Positions 59,001 through 64,000 of a stretch of 64,000 nucleotides of DNA are shown here, one piece after another. The notes under the pieces are model-generated. The model did no database searches, had not been told where the DNA came from, and was given only the letters and a program-made list of their open reading frames with translations. Source of the DNA: Hevea brasiliensis (Eukaryota > Streptophyta > Magnoliopsida > Malpighiales > Euphorbiaceae). How positions within the stretch are numbered: position 1 is the stretch's first letter; each line of letters starts with the position of its first letter. A program made the position numbers and the translations under genes. The stretch lies in assembly GCF_030052815.1 (NCBI RefSeq), contig NC_079496.1, positions 14,461,100-14,525,099 on the forward strand. The letters are read 5' to 3'.

Positions 59001-59413
59001 CACAAAAATTCGCCAAAAAAAAATTACAACTTTCCAATTTTTGAGGGAAAAGAAATCCACTAACATTCACCATCCAAAAGAAAGGGCGAAAACAACATTA
59101 AACATTTAAACACTAACCGAGAAAAAAAAATCTGCTACTTTAAAACGTAAACGAGAGAACCTTCAACATAAAATGGAAGAACAAAAGAAACCCATTATTC
59201 TACTCTAAAATGCACACAGAAATCCACGTCCCTCCCCTAGAAAAAACAAGAAAAATAGATATAATCTTGTGCCCAAGAAGAGAAAAACAGAAGAGATCCA
59301 TATATATGAAGACCCAGATATTAGAAAAGGGAAAGAAGGGGGCTTACATGCAAAGGGCTTGTAAAAATGAGAGTGGAGTTAAGTGGAGGCTTGTTCTGGT
59401 TTTTGGAGGCCAT
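47060..59413 (-). CDS. KIN-14N-like: Kinesin-14, C-terminal motor (KATB/KATC, KIN-14M/N type)
   Basis: Seventeen exons (minus strand): 59413-59348, 58874-58623, 58543-58399, 58312-58203, 58080-57961, 57843-57640, 50282-50106, 50032-49958, 49878-49732, 49655-49517, 49402-49293, 48976-48815, 48720-48512, 48205-48124, 48034-47930, 47816-47712, 47239-47060. All junctions are GT-AG and in frame, giving 795 residues. The N terminus [10 protein letters not shown] leads to [20 protein letters not shown], then a long coiled coil ([20 protein letters not shown]). After the neck [10 protein letters not shown] comes the motor: [11 protein letters not shown]-loop GQTGSGKT, switch I NEQSSRSH, switch [10 protein letters not shown], and the end SRLSLG. 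C-terminal motors of this class move to microtubule minus ends and shape the spindle and phragmoplast. The intron between 57640 and 50282 is 7.36 kb because of nested transposons; coding capacity is untouched. Confidence 0.95.
49008..49075. repeat. 25-bp minisatellite in a kinesin intron
   Basis: Unit GCATGCATGACACTATGCAG followed by CACAA repeats at 49008-49032 and 49033-49057, and partly at 49058-49075. It lies just upstream (gene sense) of the exon carrying the P-loop. Confidence 0.9.
50283..50972 (-). other. Kinesin intron sequence next to the Copia insertion
   Basis: Non-repetitive-looking intron DNA between the 50106-50282 exon and the Copia 5' LTR. No additional feature recognised. 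It ends with ACATC, the left candidate target duplication. Confidence 0.5.
51004..51958 (+). mobile_element. TRIM-like non-autonomous LTR element (955 bp) inside the Copia 5' LTR
   Basis: Two 279-bp LTRs, 51004-51282 and 51680-51958, begin TGTTAGAACCTAATTC and end TTCTAACA (TTCTAATA in the second). I count about four differences. A primer-binding site TGGTATCAGAGC is at 51284-51295 and a purine tract AAGGGAGAGAA precedes the second LTR. The 397-bp interior has no gag or pol but a repeated TGGAGAGAAGTGCTCC motif. Candidate target duplication ATTTA / ATTTC (4 of 5) lies on the two sides, and the host LTR text resumes exactly as in the 3' LTR. These are the defining traits of a terminal-repeat retrotransposon in miniature. 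Confidence 0.85.
51353..51630 (+). repeat. Internal repeats of the TRIM-like element
   Basis: A 50-bp unit containing GAAGTGCTCCAAGAA and GAAGTGCATCAATAATGAAG is tandemly repeated (GAAGTGCTCC at 51361, 51411, 51461). The core GGAGAGAAGTGCTC recurs three more times, near 51543, 51579 and 51612, at wider spacing. Several copies could pair with the variant GTGCATC or GTGCACC copies, but no simple hairpin dominates. Confidence 0.8.
52408..53346 (+). pseudogene. gag of the Ale-like Copia element
   Basis: A 312-residue frame with a retrotran_gag-like region ([53 protein letters not shown]), a basic Arg/Asn-rich linker and one zinc knuckle [14 protein letters not shown], which has the Cys-Cys-His-Cys spacing. 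It ends at TAG near 53346 in a different frame from the protease, whereas elements of this type usually have one gag-pol ORF, so a frameshift is likely. The exact start codon is uncertain. Confidence 0.8.
53400..56564 (+). pseudogene. pol of the Ale-like Copia element: protease, integrase, reverse transcriptase, RNase H (broken)
   Basis: Protease [14 protein letters not shown] (53438), gag-pre-integrase CRLSHPS...[10 protein letters not shown] (53830-53935), integrase [11 protein letters not shown]...[10 protein letters not shown] (53985-54082) and the NGVAERKN block near 54285. Reverse transcriptase follows with [30 protein letters not shown] and [11 protein letters not shown] (55350-55635). 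RNase H has [30 protein letters not shown] and SGDIFTKTL. Stops at 54153, 55497, 56016 and about 56108 plus a frame change near 54400 inactivate it. The stop at 55497 (TAG) and the one near 56108 (TGA) stand where Trp codons are expected. Confidence 0.88.
56572..56765 (+). repeat. 3' LTR of the Ale-like Copia element
   Basis: 194 bp, TGTTATGGAAAGTC to CTTTCTACA. It gives the uninterrupted version of the 5' LTR and so fixes the TRIM insertion point. Confidence 0.88.
56870..57350 (+). mobile_element. RTE-type LINE 3' fragment in the kinesin intron
   Basis: The plus strand encodes the C-terminal end of a LINE reverse transcriptase: [30 protein letters not shown], then RWFGHVNRR and [11 protein letters not shown] after frame changes. 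The tail near 57300-57350 ends in a GTTGAGTTGAGTTGAG run rather than poly(A), as in plant RTE elements. The terminal text matches, inverted and diverged, the fragment in the MOM1 intron. It is 5'-truncated, and its 5' limit is approximate. Confidence 0.75.
57351..57639 (-). other. Kinesin intron sequence between LINE fragment and sixth exon
   Basis: Contains an AAGAAGAAGAAG run near 57477-57494 and no recognised element. Confidence 0.45.
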
Positions 59414-59768
59414 TTCAAGCAGAGCAGTCAGGAGGAGAAGAGGAAATTTTAATTAATATTTTTCTTATTTTTGCTTTGGCCACGGACAAGTAAGTTTGGT
59501 CCAGTGTTGGTGGGGCCATGGATTTTGTTTCAAGCAATCGATTGCAATCGCAGCCGTTGCTTTTAAGTTTTAAGAGCAGGAAGATGCTGAGCGAGACCAG
59601 AGACGGAGAAAATAAAATTAATAATAAATTATTTAATTTATGTATTTTAATAAAATTAATTATTTAATTATTTTTTAATAAAATATATTGCTTAATCCTT
59701 TATTTTATTATTTATAAAATAATTAATTTCTTCAGTAAATCTTATATTAATTAAATTAATAAAAAAAA
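59414..59768 (-). other. Probable kinesin promoter and 5' UTR region
   Basis: The first 180 bases upstream of the ATG are of mixed composition, then the DNA turns strongly AT-rich. No confident TATA box was assigned. Confidence 0.4.
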
Positions 59769-60150
59769 TATACTATTTAAATTATAAAACTCAAATAATA
59801 GAGAATAATTTAAATTACCAGAACTAATTCGTGGAGTTAAAAATAAAAAAATTAAATATTTAATGAATTAAAAATAAGAGATTAAATAATATATTTTTTA
59901 AAATAATTAATTAATTTTATTAAAATATAAAATTTAAATAATAAAATTTATACTATTTAAATTATAAAATCAAATAATAGAGAATTTAAAATTATATGGA
60001 ATAATTTAAATTATCGAAATTAACTCGTGAAGTTAAAAATAAAAAAAAAATTAAATATTTTATGAATTAAAAATAAGAAATTAAATAATATATTTTTTAA
60101 AATAATAAATTAATTAAATAATTTTATTAAAATATAAAAATTAAATAATA
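59769..60150. repeat. Diverged tandem duplication (about 180-200 bp) upstream of the kinesin gene
   Basis: TATACTATTTAAATTATAAA starts at 59769 and again at 59949. Both copies go on with AACTCGTG(G/A)AGTTAAAAATA and ATTAAATAATATATTTTTTA blocks. The second copy has an extra 15-20 bases. AT content is very high. Confidence 0.75.
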
Positions 60151-62359
60151 ATTTTCGTTATAAATAAAATTAAGAAAAACGTAAATATTGGAATTTTGTA
60201 ATATTTACCGTTGCAATTTGAACTTTTTTTAAAATAGGTTCAGGCGGCATCATTCAGAGGGAGAAGGCGTCAGTTAAGAGCCGCTATTACTAAATTGACC
60301 TGACTACCATTCATTTATTACGTTTCCTTCTTTTTCTTCCCCATTTTTGCTGAGTTTTGGGCTGCACAATGAAAAATTCATTGTGCAATGAGTATGGAGT
60401 TATATTAAAAATTCATTGTACAACTAAAATTAAATTATTTTTCGAAATTATTGATCTCAACTTTTAATTATAATAACTGTTTTATCAATTAAAGGATTTC
60501 ATTTTCAAACAATTGCAATTTGATGAATGGATGGACAAAATAGGCATTTACTCTATTTTAATGCTAATTTTAAAGATATAATACAAAATAATATTACATT
60601 ATATTTTAATTATTTATAAGAAATATTATATTCATTTTTTTTAAGGTAGACACACATACGACTCAATGATAGGACATGATTATTGATAAAAGTATAACAG
60701 TTTTACTAAGACATACTAACCCATGTAAGATACACACACGTTATCTACAATCGATATGGGATCTTAAAGGACTAGCCCTCCACGCAGAGTACCATATGTG
60801 CACAACTCATATGTGGGGTATGCCACCCACATATTGGCTCATCCTCTCAGGACCTATTACATTTTAAATTTTATTGATTATGATCTAACTTTTAGTATTA
60901 AAAAATAAAAAATATTTTATATGATAAGCAATTATCAATTTATAAATTTTTAAAGTATTTTTTTCTTTTTACCTGATTTTATTTATCATTTAAACTTTTT
61001 TATATAGTAATTAAATAAGTAAATAAATTATTTAAATTATAATAAAATATATTTTAATTTGACTAAAATACTCTTTATTTTACCTAACTAATAGAAAGGA
61101 GGTGTTAAGATGAATTTTAGAAAATAATTATTATGTTTAATAAAAATAAGGGTAAAACTAAAATAAACTAATTAATGCTCGTTAATTTTCTCAAAATCAT
61201 AAATAATTGTAAATAAAATAATTTTTAAAAAAATACAGATAAAAATAGACGAAATAAGTGGTTTTTTTTTTGAGCTTGTAGTGTTATAAAATATTTTATT
61301 AATTTTTAATTTTTTTTTTAAAGATTTCTCCTTAAATAAAAAGAATAATTACCCAATAATGAAGCAACATAATTTTAACCTTAAAAACTAATAATTTTTT
61401 TTTTCTTTTGGCTTTGCAAAATCTCAAAACCTACTATATGTAAATTAGAAAAGTAATTAAAATAGAGAGAATTGCGGAAGAATTTCTATGATAATGACAA
61501 ATGTGTGTGGTAAAATCCAAACAAAGTAGAATTATTAATAGATGAATTTTGGTTCAAATAATTGGTTGTTGTGATGCTTATGTCTCACTGTCCAACTAAT
61601 TAATTACTATTTTGATTTTGATATTCTAATTAAAAATAATAGATAATTAGTTGAAGTCACATCCAAATTCTTTATATTCTTGTATTGATTCTACAACAAG
61701 ACAATTTCTTCATACCTAAACATAAAAAATTTATACAAAATCTCTAAAAAAAATTAAGAAAATGATTTTTATTATAATAAAATCAAAATAAAGTAATTTT
61801 TATAATATAAATTAAAATTTAGGGATTGTATAAATTTAATTTTAAAAATAATTTCATTTTCATTGATAATGAATAAAATTAAGTCCTAAAACCTCTTAAG
61901 CAAATTGACTACAAAATGATATTATTGCTAAAGAGTTGCTATGACCTCAAAATTTTAACTATATGCGAGAATTGACAGAGTAAAAACTTGAATGTAATTT
62001 TATCGAATGAGTCATATGCATTCAATTACTAAATCAAATCAGACTAGGTATATAGTTTTATTATATTACATTATATAAAAGAAATTAAATAAATACTAAT
62101 TAATTTTAGATTTTGACAAATGGGTGCCAAGAATTTTCACTTTTACTTCTTAGAAAACTTTTCCAACACTCATTCGTAGATTAGGTAACAAAATTGAAAG
62201 AAAAAAAAAAAAAAAAAATCTCGCATATGGTGGAAGCAGCTGCTCTATCCATTTGGCTTTTGGTGATGAGTTCCATTCATATTGGTCTTCTTAACAATAT
62301 AAAAATTAAACCTTTTGGGAGCTTCCTCTTTAGCCAGCCATGCCTGCTAGTTCTTGCTT

Positions 62360-62362
<3 letters not shown>
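60151..62362. other. AT-rich intergenic DNA, no gene recognised
   Basis: A less AT-rich patch at about 60640-60870 has no frame or motif that I can identify. The rest consists of A/T runs. Confidence 0.5.

Positions 62363-62401
<39 letters not shown>
62362..62401. repeat. (CT)n microsatellite
   Basis: About 19 CT units; the open frames crossing it encode Ser-Leu runs and are not credible genes. Confidence 0.9.
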
Positions 62402-62402
<1 letters not shown>

Positions 62403-64000
62403 TTCATGGCCAAAATGAAAAGGCTATGTTTGGATTCTATTCTAAACGTGTTGCTCTAACACATTCATTGATATGTTTGATGACTTTCCAACTTAAAATT
62501 AAAAACCAGAATCATCCTTTATTACCTAACAGAAACAACATCTTTCTTTCCTTTCTAATGATAATTAGTAATAAAATTAAAGTTCATCTCATTAATTCCT
62601 ATCTAGTTTCAAGTGCTACATCAATCAAGCATCATATATTTTGACAAAATTTAATTTTTTGGGTTTTTTATATTCAAATTTCAATTTGAGTCTTCCTTTT
62701 TATTTTTATTTATTGGGTTGTTATTTTTAGAGATATAAACTTATTTTTGAGATTGTTATTTATAATAGTTTCTTAGACTAAAAGATTCATTCAGAATTAA
62801 AATTCTAGTAGTCCTTATTTGTTAATTAAATATTTAATACGTGATAAAATGAGCTTATGATTGTTCATGCCTTAAACTCAACGAAAATTCATATGTAAGA
62901 GTATGTTAATATATAAACTTATTTTTGAAACTTCACCTATACATTTAAGCTTTTAAATTTAGAGTCTGTTCGGCAATAATAACTGTTCTATTAGCTGTCA
63001 ACTACTTTATTAACTATTAATTATTAGATATTAATTGTTAATAATTAACTGTTTATGCAATGGTTCAAAAGCAAGTAAAAATAATTGTTAAACATAAAAA
63101 TATTGATATCATTTGTTGACCTTAGTTAAAATATTAAACACTATCTTAGGAGAATAATGTGTTGTGATCCACTTGCCTAATCTTTAAACATTAGTATAAA
63201 TATTTATGTCGCTAAATAATATAAATTAAATTAGAGAGGTCTAATCAAAACACTAAATACTTTGTAGAATAAAATTTAGTTGACCCAATTAGTTTGAAAT
63301 TAAAATTTGATTGTTATTGTTGTAAGGGTTATAATAATATAATGAATAAAAGATAGAAATTTATCCATTGTGCCATATATACCATTTTTGAGAAAGTAGT
63401 ACATTTTTTTTTAATAAACAATTTAATAATGAACTTAAATTGAGAAATTTGTGAGCTCAATATAGCACATAATTAAAGTATAAGCTTAACAAAAAAATTT
63501 TGAAAAGTTGAAGGCCTAGAAAATGAATATTTATATTTTGTATATCATGTGGCATGCAGATGCATGGCACATATATATGGTCTAGTTGCTAAGTCACCAA
63601 GGTGTGATAATGGGTAGGTTTGTTTCATGTTACAAGAGCAATAGGGAAATTTGGTGGCCATTTGCATTTGATGATATTAATTTTAATTGCCTTGGTTGTC
63701 AAGCAAAGTAATAAATGATAAATTGTTACATCTTCAAGCTTAAAAAAAAAAAAAAAAGAAAACTCTTTATTTGGTGACTTTAGATGAGTAGTGAAATGGT
63801 AAAGCACATTGGGTATACAAATAAATTGTAGAAATTTGGAAAGACAGAAAATTAAATTATATAAACATCAGGGCTAGATGATGAAAAATTATTTTCACCA
63901 ATCAAAAAATATTCCCTTCACGGATTTTTACCATCTAAAATCAGTTCATAATAAATCTAAAATATATAGTAAGATATATTTATTAAATATATAAATATCA
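62402..64000. other. AT-rich intergenic DNA, no gene recognised
   Basis: No coding motif, terminal repeat or RNA gene seen; an A tract is at 63742-63758. Confidence 0.5.

Noticed and set aside
60640..60870. Open frame of 63 codons and a less AT-rich patch
   Set aside because: No terminal repeats, RNA-gene structure or protein motif could be identified.
62194..62418. Open frame encoding a Ser-Leu run
   Set aside because: It is produced by the (CT)n microsatellite and an A tract, not by a gene.

Overview
This is a plant nuclear window. The genes have many GT-AG introns, the intergenic DNA is very AT-rich, and the gene families are plant-specific (MOM1, GAUT, group IVc bHLH, CXXS thioredoxin, PNSL3). 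Plant LTR retrotransposons, a hAT transposon and MITE-like elements fill much of the rest. The proteins look eudicot. A rosid of the Malpighiales/Euphorbiaceae type is my impression from memory of similar proteins and repeats, not something the sequence proves.

Layout. 1-6.3 kb: 3' half of a MOM1-like silencing gene (+), with an RTE-type LINE fragment in one intron. 6.3-10.6 kb: AT-rich DNA without a recognised gene. 10.9-14.3 kb: complete galacturonosyltransferase gene of the GAUT13/14 type (+), converging on a single-exon plastid DUF1995 gene (-, 14.8-15.9 kb). About 17.1-33.2 kb: a stack of nested transposons. The 3' tail of an L1-like LINE is split by a 15-kb hAT element with an exact 8-bp target duplication. 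The hAT is split inside its dimerisation domain by a 10.7-kb SIRE-like Copia element with an extra ORF. The LINE tail also holds a MITE. 33.5-36.9 kb: 3.39-kb solo LTR with a 5-bp target duplication. 37.3-40.5 kb: ILR3/bHLH115-like iron-regulatory transcription factor (-). 41.2-41.7 kb: MITE. 43.7-44.4 kb: monocysteinic thioredoxin CXXS1 (-). 45.8-46.6 kb: decayed PNSL3 (NDH lumenal subunit) pseudogene (+). 47.1-59.4 kb: complete 17-exon minus-end kinesin-14 gene (KATB/KATC type, -). Its 7.4-kb intron holds a broken Copia element whose 5' LTR is split by a 955-bp TRIM-like element, followed by a second RTE-type LINE fragment. 59.4-64 kb: AT-rich DNA with simple repeats.

The host genes do unrelated jobs (chromatin silencing, pectin synthesis, plastid function, iron homeostasis, redox, spindle) and form no operon or cluster. 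The window's main interest is its transposon stratigraphy. Insertions can be ordered because target-site duplications are still readable at most levels. Exon limits were derived by hand from splice sites, reading-frame continuity and remembered family sequences. In the five complete genes the joined exons keep one open frame to the stop; the MOM1-like gene does so from the first exon in the window. No tRNA, rRNA, CRISPR or organellar segment was recognised.
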